Of a DNA stretch of 64,000 nt, positions 35,939 to 43,982 are shown in pieces. How positions within the stretch are numbered: position 1 is the first letter of the stretch; each line of letters opens with the position of its first letter. The notes under the pieces were generated by a model, which had not been told where the DNA came from, did no database searches, and saw only the letters and a list, made by a program, of their open reading frames with translations. This DNA is from Nannocystis pusilla (GTDB lineage Bacteria; Myxococcota_A; Polyangia; Nannocystales; Nannocystaceae): the NCBI RefSeq assembly GCF_020073745.1, contig NZ_JAIRAU010000035.1:1-64000 (forward strand). Reading direction: 5' to 3'. The translations under genes and the position numbers were made by a program.

Positions 35939-37354
35939 GTGACAGACGAACACATCGAGCACGAACACCCGCCGACCCGGGCTGCGCCGACGGGCCCCCG
36001 CCTGCCGGGCAGCTATCAACGCCTCGGACGGGTCCGGTTTCGCATCCTCACCGGGCCGAACGCCGGCAGCGAATCGCAGGTCGAAGTCGGACGCGAGCGG
36101 ACGCTCCGCGGCGGCCGCAACGCCCTCAACGACATCGTCCTCCACGACGACCAGGTCAGCGGCTTCCACTTCTCGCTCGAGTTCACACGCGCCGGCATCG
36201 TCCTCCGCGACCTCGAGAGCACCAACGGCGTGTTCGTCCACGGCGTGCGCGTCCGCGAGGCGCTCGTCGATCTCGAGGCCGTCTTCAGCGTCGGCGAGAC
36301 CGCCCTGCAGGTCACCGGCACCGACCACGTCAGCGTGTCGCTGGCCGAGACCAACCGCTTCGGCGAGCTGTACGGCTGGAGCCCGGTGATGCGCGAGCTG
36401 TTCGTCGAGCTCGAGCGCCTCGCCGCGCTGCCGACGTCACGCCTGCCGGTGCTCGTGACCGGCGAGACCGGGACGGGCAAGGAGTTGGTGGCGCGCGGGC
36501 TGCACGAGCGCTCGGCGCGGGCCAAGGGGCCGTTCATCGTCCTCGACTGCACGGCGCTGCCGCACGACGTCGCCGACGCGATCGTGTTCGGCTACAACCG
36601 CGGCGCCTTCACCGGCGCGGACGCCGACCAGCCCGGCGTGTTCGAGTACGCGAGCGGCGGCACGCTCTTCATCGACGAGCTCGGCGAGCTGCCGCTCGAC
36701 CTGCAGGCCAAGTTGCTCCGCGTGCTCGACCACGGCGAGGTCTCGCGGCTGAACGAGCGCAACAAGGTGCGCAAGGTCGACGTCCGGGTCATCAGCGCCA
36801 CCAACCGCGACCTCCGCCGCATGGTCGCCGAGGGGCGCTTCCGCCAGGACCTGTACTTCCGCGTGCTCGGCAAGCAGGTCGAGCTGCCCAGCCTGCGCGA
36901 GCGTGGCGACGACGTCGTGCGCCTCGCCGACCGCTTCCTCCGCCTCGTGTGCGTCCAGCTCGGCCTCCGCCACAAGGAATTCACGCCCTCGGCCCACGCC
37001 GCGCTGCTGGCTGCCAACTGGACCGGCAACGTCCGCCAGCTGCGCAAGGTGGTCGAGGCCGCCGCGCAGCTCACCGAGGCCGACTACGTCGACGCCACGG
37101 ATCTCAACCTCGACATGTCCTCGCGCGCGACCCGGCCCGCGTTCCACGCCAGCCCGCTGTTCTCGATGCCGTGGGAGGAGGCGCTGGTCGACTTCCAGCG
37201 CGAGTACATGAAGAGCCTGATGCAGCGCGTCGGCACCCAGCGCGGGTGGATCAAGCAGGCCTCCGCGCTCGCCGGCATGGACCGCACCGGCTTCGTCCGC
37301 GCATTGCGTCGCCTCGGCCTCGCGCCGGCCGCCACCGGCGAACCGCTGGACTGA
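35939..37354 (+). CDS. Sigma-54-dependent activator with N-terminal FHA domain
   Basis: A 471-aa regulator from a GTG at 35939 (an upstream GTG at 35918 is possible). The FHA domain (~28-120) shows the GRERTLRGGRNALNDIVL and LRDLESTNGVFVHG signatures, so it binds phosphothreonine instead of having a receiver domain. The AAA+ domain has Walker A GETGTGKE (~175), GAFTGA (~222, sigma-54 contact), TLFIDELGELP (Walker B) and an arginine finger in RDLRRM/FRQDLYFR. The C-terminal HTH is QRGWIKQASALAGMDRTGFVRALRRLGL. Such proteins link Ser/Thr kinases to sigma-54 promoters in myxobacteria. It is divergent from the TPR gene. Confidence 0.92.
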   Translation: MTDEHIEHEHPPTRAAPTGPRLPGSYQRLGRVRFRILTGPNAGSESQVEVGRERTLRGGRNALNDIVLHDDQVSGFHFSLEFTRAGIVLRDLESTNGVFVHGVRVREALVDLEAVFSVGETALQVTGTDHVSVSLAETNRFGELYGWSPVMRELFVELERLAALPTSRLPVLVTGETGTGKELVARGLHERSARAKGPFIVLDCTALPHDVADAIVFGYNRGAFTGADADQPGVFEYASGGTLFIDELGELPLDLQAKLLRVLDHGEVSRLNERNKVRKVDVRVISATNRDLRRMVAEGRFRQDLYFRVLGKQVELPSLRERGDDVVRLADRFLRLVCVQLGLRHKEFTPSAHAALLAANWTGNVRQLRKVVEAAAQLTEADYVDATDLNLDMSSRATRPAFHASPLFSMPWEEALVDFQREYMKSLMQRVGTQRGWIKQASALAGMDRTGFVRALRRLGLAPAATGEPLD

Positions 37355-37499
37355 GCGACAAGTCGTCCATTGCAGACGGCGCCTTCCACACGCGCGAGGC
37401 TAATCGAGCGGCGCAATCGTTCGCGCCGCGAACGACACTCCTGACGTCGAGCCCTCGACCCGCCGCCCACCGCGGGCGGCGAACGCCGGACGCACGACC

Positions 37500-38579
37500 A
37501 TGCATGCACTTCATGCCGAGACCCTCACCACCCGCGGCGTCGAGCTCGTCGCCGCCGCGCGCCTCCACGACCGCGCCCTGGACGTCCCGGCCGCCTTCGC
37601 GCTGAGGTTCCCGCAGGCCTGGCGACCACGCCGCCTGCTCAACGCTCACGCCGACACCATCGAGCGGCGCACGCTCGCCTGGCTCGCCTCCTACGGCATC
37701 GGCCGCGACGTCGCCGAGCGCGAGAAGCTGCGCAAGTTCGATTGCGCGATGTACGGCGGCTATTCACTGCCCGTCGCCGAGTTCGAGGCCGCGCTACTGG
37801 TCACGCAATTCATCTGCCTGTGGCTGTTCTGGGACGACATGCTGGTCGAGGAGGAGCTCGGCTGGGACGTCGACGAGATCGTGCGGGCCCTGACGAGCGG
37901 CGCCGCGGGGACCGATGATTCGCGCTACGTCGCCGCCTGGGCCGACATCGGCCGGCGCTTGCGACGGTCGCGGAGCGCGAGCTGGCTCGCGCGGCTGGGC
38001 GTGACGATGCGGCAATGGATGGAGAACGCAAAGGTCGAGACCGGCCTCGCGCGGGCGTTCAAGCGCGGCAGCTGCCCCGAGTTCTGCACCGCCTTCGACT
38101 GCCGCACCGTCAGCATCGGCATGTATCCGACCTTCCACTTGATCGAGCACGCCGAGGACAGCGAGCTGCCGGCGTCGTTCCACGACGACCCGGTCGTGGT
38201 CGAGCTCAAGCGGCTGGCCTCGCGCCTCGTCGGCCTCGGCAACGACCTCGGCGGCCTCGCCAAGGACATCGACCAGCGCTGGCTCAACCTCGTGCTGATC
38301 CTCGGCGAGCAGGCGTCCCTCCCGCTCGAGGCCGCCTTCGCGCGCGTGGTCGAGATCCACAACGAGGACGTGCAGCGCTTCGACCGCCTGTGCGCCGCCC
38401 TGCCGAGCTGGGGCCTCGAGACCGACCGCCGCGTCGATCGCTGGCTCCGCGCCGTGCACTACAACGTGCACGGCTTCACGCTGTGGGAGTCGACCGCCGA
38501 GCGCTACCAGGAGCTCAAGGCGATCGCCGGCGACAAGCTGCTCGTCGCCCCGGTGACCGCGCTGCAGGAGGCCGGCTGA
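37500..38579 (+). CDS. Class I terpene synthase
   Basis: A 359-aa all-helical cyclase of bacterial terpene synthase size. The aspartate-rich motif is FWDDMLVEEE (Asp112, Asp113). The NSE-type Mg site is NDLGGLAKD (Asn248 with Gly252 in place of the usual Ser, Lys255, Asp256). The C-terminal RY pair is in STAERYQEL. It should ionise a prenyl diphosphate (C10-C15) to a cyclic volatile. The altered NSE triad is unusual but does not itself rule out activity. The next genes encode an Omp85-like protein (convergent) and a transporter; there is no prenyltransferase or P450 nearby. Confidence 0.88.
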   Translation: MHALHAETLTTRGVELVAAARLHDRALDVPAAFALRFPQAWRPRRLLNAHADTIERRTLAWLASYGIGRDVAEREKLRKFDCAMYGGYSLPVAEFEAALLVTQFICLWLFWDDMLVEEELGWDVDEIVRALTSGAAGTDDSRYVAAWADIGRRLRRSRSASWLARLGVTMRQWMENAKVETGLARAFKRGSCPEFCTAFDCRTVSIGMYPTFHLIEHAEDSELPASFHDDPVVVELKRLASRLVGLGNDLGGLAKDIDQRWLNLVLILGEQASLPLEAAFARVVEIHNEDVQRFDRLCAALPSWGLETDRRVDRWLRAVHYNVHGFTLWESTAERYQELKAIAGDKLLVAPVTALQEAG

Positions 38580-38608
38580 GCCGAACCATTCGCCAAATCA
38601 TCCACGGA

Positions 38609-38654
38609 ACATGTCTCCTATGACATGTCCCATGGCACATCTCCCTCAGAACAC
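38609..38654. repeat. Three chained palindromic elements at a convergent gene junction
   Basis: Units begin at 38609, 38623 and 38637, a strict 14-bp step, each sharing its last four bases (ACAT) with the next. The third unit is degenerate and covers the stop codon of the Omp85-like gene. The chain fills the gap between two convergent genes. Confidence 0.7.
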
Positions 38655-40004
38655 GTGCCCGACGTCGACGTAGAAGCCGTTCGACTTGTCGGTCGGCGAG
38701 TACGCGGCGTCGAAGCGGACCAGGAAGGTCTCGCCCCAGCGCACGCGCAGGCCGCCGCCGGTGCCGAGCTTGAAGGTGCCGCCGTCGATCGACCGCCCGC
38801 CGAGCTCGGTCCGCCCGAAGTCCGCCCAGATCCGCGCGGCGTCGAGGAACGCGACCGCGCCGACGGCGAACTGGCTGTTCTTGATCCTGAACTTCCAGAA
38901 CATGCTGCGCAGCTCGAGGTTCTGCATCAGCTTGATCTTGCCGGCGTAGCGCTGGCGCGGCACCCCGCGCAGCGACCAGCCGCCGCCCGGGCCGTCGCGG
39001 GGCATCAGCGCGCCGAAGCGGGTCAATTCGTAGAACGGCGCGTCGCCGGCGATGACGTCGGCGACCCCGCGGACCGCGAACGACAGGTACTCGCCGATGA
39101 ACGACTTGAACCAGGCGCTGTTGAGCGTGAACGCGGCGTAGCGCAGGCCCTGCTGCACCCCGGGCGAGGCGCGGACGGTCAGCTCGGTGAAGGTCCCGCG
39201 GGTCGGCGTGTACTCGTGGTCGCGGGTGTCGAACAGCGCCCCGGCGCTCACCACCATGAGCATGTGCGGATCTGTCCCCTGGAGCAGGTGCGCCGTCGCC
39301 TGACCGTCCGGCGTGTCCATGGCCTTGAGGGCGATGTCCTGCTCGAGCAAGCTGCCGGGGTACGGGCGGACGATGTTGTAGGTGGTGTTGAGCCCGACCA
39401 GCGCCTCGATGCGGCGGCGCTGCTGCGGGGTCGAGCGGTCCCACACCTTGATGCGGGCGTTGAACAGCAGCAGCGGGTAGATGTGGTCGAAGCGGTGGTA
39501 GCGGCGCGCGGCCTGGTAGGCCATCAGGTCCTGGTCGGGGTCGAGGCCCTCCCACGGCTCGGTGGCCACCGAGTCGTTGCCGAACCCATAATAGCCGGTG
39601 TTGGCGAACTTGCGGAAGCCGACGCGCGCGGTGATCCGCAGCCGGTCGCCGGCGAGGCCGGGGAAGTCCATGTTGAGGTAATCGTCGTGGAACGGCACCT
39701 CGATGCCCTTGCCCGGGGCGCGCTTGGCGTTGGCCGACAGCAGCAATTCGAGGCGCCAGCGGTACGGCCGGTAGCCGGGCGAGAAGCGGGCCACGCTGGC
39801 GATCAGGCCGAAGCCGAGCCCGAGGTCGCTGTCGTAGCTGAGGGCCGGCAGCGCCCCGACCTCGATGCGCTCCGGCTTCGGCGGGCCCTTCGGCTTCTTC
39901 GGCTTCTTGATCCGCTCCCCGCGCGCCTCGACCACCGGCGAATACACCAGGCTCGCGCAGGCCAGCAGCGCGGCCAGCAGCGCCGGGGCCCGCCGGCGAC
40001 ACAA
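38646..40004 (-). CDS. Omp85/surface-antigen (D15)-like outer membrane beta-barrel
   Basis: A 452-aa protein; the best start I see is TTG at 40004, giving a signal peptide (LLAALLACASLVYSPVVEA). A Lys/Pro-rich segment is followed by a barrel of alternating strands (LPALSYDSDLGLGFGLIASV, VGFRKFANTGYYGFGND). The C-terminal part of the D15 domain has GGGWSLRGVPRQRY, which resembles the conserved VRGY-type loop-6 motif, then LGTGGGLRVRWGETFLVRFDAAYS and a C-terminal aromatic (GHVF). No POTRA domains are seen, so it is the short type, possibly a lipid or small-molecule channel. Confidence 0.78.
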   Translation of the reverse strand: MCRRRAPALLAALLACASLVYSPVVEARGERIKKPKKPKGPPKPERIEVGALPALSYDSDLGLGFGLIASVARFSPGYRPYRWRLELLLSANAKRAPGKGIEVPFHDDYLNMDFPGLAGDRLRITARVGFRKFANTGYYGFGNDSVATEPWEGLDPDQDLMAYQAARRYHRFDHIYPLLLFNARIKVWDRSTPQQRRRIEALVGLNTTYNIVRPYPGSLLEQDIALKAMDTPDGQATAHLLQGTDPHMLMVVSAGALFDTRDHEYTPTRGTFTELTVRASPGVQQGLRYAAFTLNSAWFKSFIGEYLSFAVRGVADVIAGDAPFYELTRFGALMPRDGPGGGWSLRGVPRQRYAGKIKLMQNLELRSMFWKFRIKNSQFAVGAVAFLDAARIWADFGRTELGGRSIDGGTFKLGTGGGLRVRWGETFLVRFDAAYSPTDKSNGFYVDVGHVF

Positions 40005-40011
40005 TGCATAT

Positions 40012-40029
40012 AGGTCCCGAAAGACAGGT
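40012..40029. repeat. 18-bp palindromic element between divergent genes
   Basis: AGGTCCCGAAAGACAGGT reads on the minus strand as ACCTGTCT-TTCG-GGACCT. It occupies the 57-bp gap between the Omp85-like and transporter starts, so it sits in a shared promoter/leader region. Confidence 0.55.
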
Positions 40030-40061
40030 GACGCGCGAGATCGATGTGGTAAGGTCGCCGG

Positions 40062-41387
40062 GTGTCGAGCTCGCCCCTGAAGCGCTCCCTGCTCCTGGCG
40101 TACGCCGCGGGCTCGATCGGCTCGGGGCTGTTCAGCACCGTGCCCGGCCTGTTGCTGCTGTTCTACCTCACCGACACGCTCGGCGTGGCCGCCGGGCTCG
40201 CCGGTCTGGCGATCCTCGTGCCGCGGCTGTGGGACATCGCCACCGACCCGCTGGTGGGCGCGTGGTCCGACCGCACGCGCTCGCGCTGGGGCCGGCGCCG
40301 CCCGTTCCTGCTGGCGGGCGCGCTGCTGCTGCCGCCGGGCTTCATCGCCCTGTTCTCGGCGCCGGTCGGCGAGCCGAGGCTCAGCTTCGCCTGGGTGCTC
40401 GTCGCCTACTGCTGGGCCACGGGCGCCTTCACCCTGTTCCAGATCCCCTACGCCTCGATGCCGGCGGAGATGACCGCCGACTACCACGAGCGCACGCGGG
40501 TCGTCGCCCATCGCATGGCCTTCCTGCCGATCGGCATCCTCGCCGGCGGCGCGCTGGCGCCGATGATCATCAAGGCCAACAGCGGCGGCGAGGCCGGGTA
40601 TCAGGTCATGGCCGTCACGCTGGCGGTCATCACCGCCACGGCCATGCTCGTCGCGTTCTTCGGCACGCGGAGCGCCCCGCAGCACCCCGCGCCGGTCGAG
40701 TCCGCCGGCCTGCGCGAGCAGGTGCGCGTGGCCCTCGGGCACCGCTCCTACCGCAACCTGCTGGTCGGCTTCGCCGTGCAGAACATCGGCGTCGGCGCCA
40801 TCCTGGCCGCGGTGCCGTACTTCTGCCGCTACACGCTGCACGGCGGCGAGGAGGCGGTGACCGTCCTGTTCGTCTCGCTGGTCGGCCCGGCGATCGTCGC
40901 CATGCCGCTGTGGCTGGCGGTGTCGCGCCGCTTCGGCAAGCGCGTCGGCTACATCGCCGCCGTGGTGGTGTTCGCCGCGTTCGCGCTCAGCCTGCTGGTG
41001 GCCGCGCCGGGCCGGCTCGGCCTGGTCGCGGCGCAGGTCGGGCTGCTCGGGGTCGGCTTCGCCGGCCTGCAGGTGTTCCCGTTCGCCATGCTGCCCGACC
41101 TCATCGACGACGACGCGGCCGCCACCGGCCAGCGCCGCGAGGGCGTCTTCACCGGGCTGTGGTTCGTCGGCGAGAAAGGCGGCCTGACCCTCGGAGCATG
41201 GCTCGTGAGCCAGGTCCTTTCGGCCACGGGGTTCGTCGAGCGGCGCGCCGGCGAGCTCGTGACCCAGCCCGAGGCGGCGCTCGTCGGCGTGATCGTGGCC
41301 ACCGCGGTGGTCCCGGCGGCCTGCGCCCTTCTCAGTCTCCCCTTGCTGTTTCACCACGTCGAATCTGCCAGGAACCGAGCGACCTGA
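40062..41387 (+). CDS. GPH-family sugar/cation symporter (MFS)
   Basis: A 441-aa transporter with twelve hydrophobic helices. Family signs are the early GLFSTVPGLLLLFYLTDTLG, the loop 2-3 motif DPLVGAWSDRTRSRWGRRRPFLL, and the later GEKGGLTLGAWLVS. The family moves glycosides, pentosides, hexuronides or related solutes with H+ or Na+; substrate unknown. It starts with GTG. The next gene begins 2 bp after its stop, so import or export is linked to the downstream PLP enzyme. Confidence 0.85.
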   Translation: MSSSPLKRSLLLAYAAGSIGSGLFSTVPGLLLLFYLTDTLGVAAGLAGLAILVPRLWDIATDPLVGAWSDRTRSRWGRRRPFLLAGALLLPPGFIALFSAPVGEPRLSFAWVLVAYCWATGAFTLFQIPYASMPAEMTADYHERTRVVAHRMAFLPIGILAGGALAPMIIKANSGGEAGYQVMAVTLAVITATAMLVAFFGTRSAPQHPAPVESAGLREQVRVALGHRSYRNLLVGFAVQNIGVGAILAAVPYFCRYTLHGGEEAVTVLFVSLVGPAIVAMPLWLAVSRRFGKRVGYIAAVVVFAAFALSLLVAAPGRLGLVAAQVGLLGVGFAGLQVFPFAMLPDLIDDDAAATGQRREGVFTGLWFVGEKGGLTLGAWLVSQVLSATGFVERRAGELVTQPEAALVGVIVATAVVPAACALLSLPLLFHHVESARNRAT

Positions 41388-41389
41388 CC

Positions 41390-42853
41390 ATGAAGCTGCC
41401 CGAGACCGGATGGACCCGCGACCAGATCTTCACCGCCCTCGCCGAATTGCGTGCGGGTGATTTGCCCACCGAAGGCGGGAACGCCTTCGCCTACGTCTAC
41501 GACTCGGGCGAGCGCGCGGCGAGCGAGCTCGCGGCCGAGGCGTACCGCATGTTCCTCGCCAGCAACGGCCTCGACCCCACCGCCTTCCCCAGCCTGCTGC
41601 GGCTCGAGAACGAGGTCGTCGGCTTCGCCATCGACCACCTCGGCGGCGGCTCCGAGGCGGCCGGCTCGTTCACCAGCGGCGGCACCGAGAGCCTGATGCT
41701 GGCGGTCAAGACCGCGCGAGAGTGGGCCCGCGAGCACCGGCCGGAGATCGCCGCGCCGGAGATGATCGTGCCGGCCACCGCCCACGCGGCGCTCCACAAG
41801 GCTTCGCATTACCTCGGGGTCAAGCTGGTCCCCACGGCGATCGACCCGGTCAGCTTCCGCGCCGACGTCTCCGCCGTCCGCGACGCGATCACCCCCAACA
41901 CGATCCTCCTCACCGCCTCGGCCGCCAGCTACGCCCACGGCGTGGTCGACCCGATCACCGAGCTCGGCCAGCTCGCGCAGCAGCACGACGTGCTGTTCCA
42001 CGTCGACGGCTGCATCGGCGGGTTCCTGCTGCCGTACTTCCGCCGCCTCGGCGCGCGCGTGCCGGCGTTCGACCTGTCGGTCCCCGGCGTCACCTCGGTG
42101 TCGATGGATCTGCACAAGTACGCCTACGCCCCCAAGGGCGCCTCGGTGATCGTCTACCGCGACAGGGCGCTGCGCCGGCACCAGATGTACGCCTGCGCCG
42201 GCTGGACCGGCTACACGGTGATCAACCCGACCGTCCAGAGCACCAAGTCGGGCGGGCCGCTGGCGGCCGCGTGGGCGCTGCTGCGGGCGGTCGGCGACCA
42301 GGGCTACCTCGACCTGGCCCGAAGGACACTCGAGGCCACGCGCGCGATCGTCGGGGCCCTGCGCGAGATCGACGGCCTGCGCGTGCTCGGCGAGCCGGAG
42401 ATGAGCCTCGTCGCCTTCACGGGCGCCGAGCCGGGCTTCCCGCTGTTCGCCCTGTCCGACGCGATGAAGGCCCGCGGCTGGCTGGTCCAGCCGCAGTTCC
42501 ACGGCTTCGGCTCGCCGGCCAACCTCCACCTCACGATCAGCGCGGCCCACCTCGCGGTGAAGGACCGCTTCCTCGCCGACCTGCGCGCCAGCGTCGCCGA
42601 GGTCCGCAGCGCCCCGCCCGACGAGGGCCTCGCCATGTTGCTGCAGGCCGCCGCCTCGCTGGACTTTTCGAACATGTCCCAGGAGGCATTCATGCAAGCG
42701 CTCGCGCTCGCCGGCGTCCAGGGCGGCCGCCTGCCCGAGCGCATGGCCACCATCAACGGCCTGCTCGACGCCCTGCCGCCGGCCGCCCGCGAGGCGGCGA
42801 TCGTCGCGTTCGTCAACGACCTGTACACTCATGTTTCCGCGGGATCGAAGTAG
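41390..42853 (+). CDS. Group II PLP decarboxylase fold, sphingosine-1-phosphate-lyase-like
   Basis: A 487-aa PLP enzyme. SGGTESLMLAVK near 105 and HVDGCIGGFLLPYFRRLG near 205-220 are typical of sphingosine-1-phosphate lyases and related decarboxylases. SMDLHKYAYAPKG contains the PLP lysine, Lys243. The length fits the family without its usual N-terminal membrane anchor. It would cleave a phosphorylated amino alcohol or decarboxylate an amino acid; the first is favoured by the HKYAYAPKG form. Translation is coupled to the transporter, and its 3' end overlaps the convergent dioxygenase gene by 25 bp. Elements at 42312-42329 and 42672-42689 lie in frame. Confidence 0.82.
   Translation: MKLPETGWTRDQIFTALAELRAGDLPTEGGNAFAYVYDSGERAASELAAEAYRMFLASNGLDPTAFPSLLRLENEVVGFAIDHLGGGSEAAGSFTSGGTESLMLAVKTAREWAREHRPEIAAPEMIVPATAHAALHKASHYLGVKLVPTAIDPVSFRADVSAVRDAITPNTILLTASAASYAHGVVDPITELGQLAQQHDVLFHVDGCIGGFLLPYFRRLGARVPAFDLSVPGVTSVSMDLHKYAYAPKGASVIVYRDRALRRHQMYACAGWTGYTVINPTVQSTKSGGPLAAAWALLRAVGDQGYLDLARRTLEATRAIVGALREIDGLRVLGEPEMSLVAFTGAEPGFPLFALSDAMKARGWLVQPQFHGFGSPANLHLTISAAHLAVKDRFLADLRASVAEVRSAPPDEGLAMLLQAAASLDFSNMSQEAFMQALALAGVQGGRLPERMATINGLLDALPPAAREAAIVAFVNDLYTHVSAGSK
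42672..42689. repeat. 18-bp palindromic element inside the PLP lyase gene
   Basis: ACATGTCC-CAGG-AGGCAT is read through in frame as part of FSNMSQEAFMQ, after the catalytic domain. Confidence 0.55.
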
Positions 42854-43917
42854 ATCCCACGCAGCCAGCGCGGGCCGGTGAAGCCGGTCCGCGCGTGCAG
42901 CGTGCGGTGGTTGTCGTAGACCAGCCAGTCGCCCGGCTGCAGCCCGACCAGCACGTGGTGCCGCGGGTCGCGGACCAGGCGGATGAAGCGGTCGTGCGCG
43001 CGGTAGAACTCGCTCAGCTGCGCGAACGGCAGGCGGTGCGGCGCGAGCGTGAAGTACGAGCAGCGGATCAGAAAGTCGGCGTCGCCGCGGCGGGCCACGA
43101 TCGGCGACTCGACCACGCGGGCGAAGTTCTGCTGCTGGCGATCGAAGCGCACCGGCGTGGTCGCCAGCAGGTCGGCGGCGCGGGCGTCGTGGGCCTCGAG
43201 GTGGCGGAACGCCGCGCGCGCGTCGGCCAGCAGGTTGTCGCCGCCCTGGTCGGCCGCGCGGATGCACTGCAGCACCTGGTAGCGCGGCGGCCGGTCGAGG
43301 AACGGCTGGTCGGTGTGCAGGTGGATCGGCGCGTCGGTGTAGCCGAGCTGGTCGGTGTTCTGATTGGTCGTGTTGTCGGTGCGCAGGTCCTCGATGCGCC
43401 CGAAGTGGGTCGCCACCGCGCGCAGCCCGGCCGCCTCGAACGCGGTGACGATCGCCTCGGTCGCCGCCTCCGGCGGCGTCCTGTCCGAAGGGTCATGTCG
43501 CACGACCGCCGCGCCGCGCTCGCGCACCCGGGCCAGCGCCTGCGCGATCTGCCGGCCGAGCGGCACGTCGACGGCGGAGATCTCGAGCGCCGCGAGGTCC
43601 GACGTCGGCGGCGGCACGTCGACGCGGTCGCGCGCGTACGCGTGCGCGTCGAGCCACGCCAGCGGGTACAGGCTCTCGTGGCCGTCGGGCTCCCACACCA
43701 CGAACAGCGCGTCGCCGGCGAGCGCCGCCGCCCGCGGGCGCACGTCGTCGGCCAGCTCCGACGAGCAGCGCGTCCGCTCGCGCGTGTGCGGGTGACGCTC
43801 GCGCTCGCAGTTGTGGCGCAGCCACCGGTAGTGAAAGTCCGCCGTGCGCCCGCCCGCCAGCGGCACGCGCAGCCAGTCGGCGTGGAGCTCGAGCCCGTCT
43901 CCGCGTGCTTCTGCCAT
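42829..43917 (-). CDS. Gamma-butyrobetaine-hydroxylase/TauD-like 2-oxoglutarate dioxygenase
   Basis: A 362-aa Fe(II)/2-oxoglutarate enzyme. The N-terminal ~90 residues are the GBBH-like zinc domain (DFHYRWLRHNCERERHPHTRERT). The double-stranded beta-helix has HLHTDQPF (the HxD pair), PRWLRGIYFD with the oxoglutarate-binding Arg, and DNHRTLHAR with the distal His. It hydroxylates a small amine or carnitine precursor in known relatives; the substrate here is not known. The start at 43917 is the first in-frame ATG that precedes the conserved N-terminus. A palindromic element at 43479-43496 lies in the inter-domain region. Confidence 0.85.
   Translation of the reverse strand: MAEARGDGLELHADWLRVPLAGGRTADFHYRWLRHNCERERHPHTRERTRCSSELADDVRPRAAALAGDALFVVWEPDGHESLYPLAWLDAHAYARDRVDVPPPTSDLAALEISAVDVPLGRQIAQALARVRERGAAVVRHDPSDRTPPEAATEAIVTAFEAAGLRAVATHFGRIEDLRTDNTTNQNTDQLGYTDAPIHLHTDQPFLDRPPRYQVLQCIRAADQGGDNLLADARAAFRHLEAHDARAADLLATTPVRFDRQQQNFARVVESPIVARRGDADFLIRCSYFTLAPHRLPFAQLSEFYRAHDRFIRLVRDPRHHVLVGLQPGDWLVYDNHRTLHARTGFTGPRWLRGIYFDPAET
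43479..43496. repeat. 18-bp palindromic element inside the dioxygenase gene
   Basis: TCCTGTCC-GAAG-GGTCAT; its minus-strand reading encodes part of VRHDPSDRTPPE, a loop between domains. Confidence 0.55.
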
Positions 43918-43982
43918 GCTGAAGCCATCTTCAGCAAAATGAATAACGGCGTCAAGCCTCGAATTCGCGGCGCTGCGGGGCT

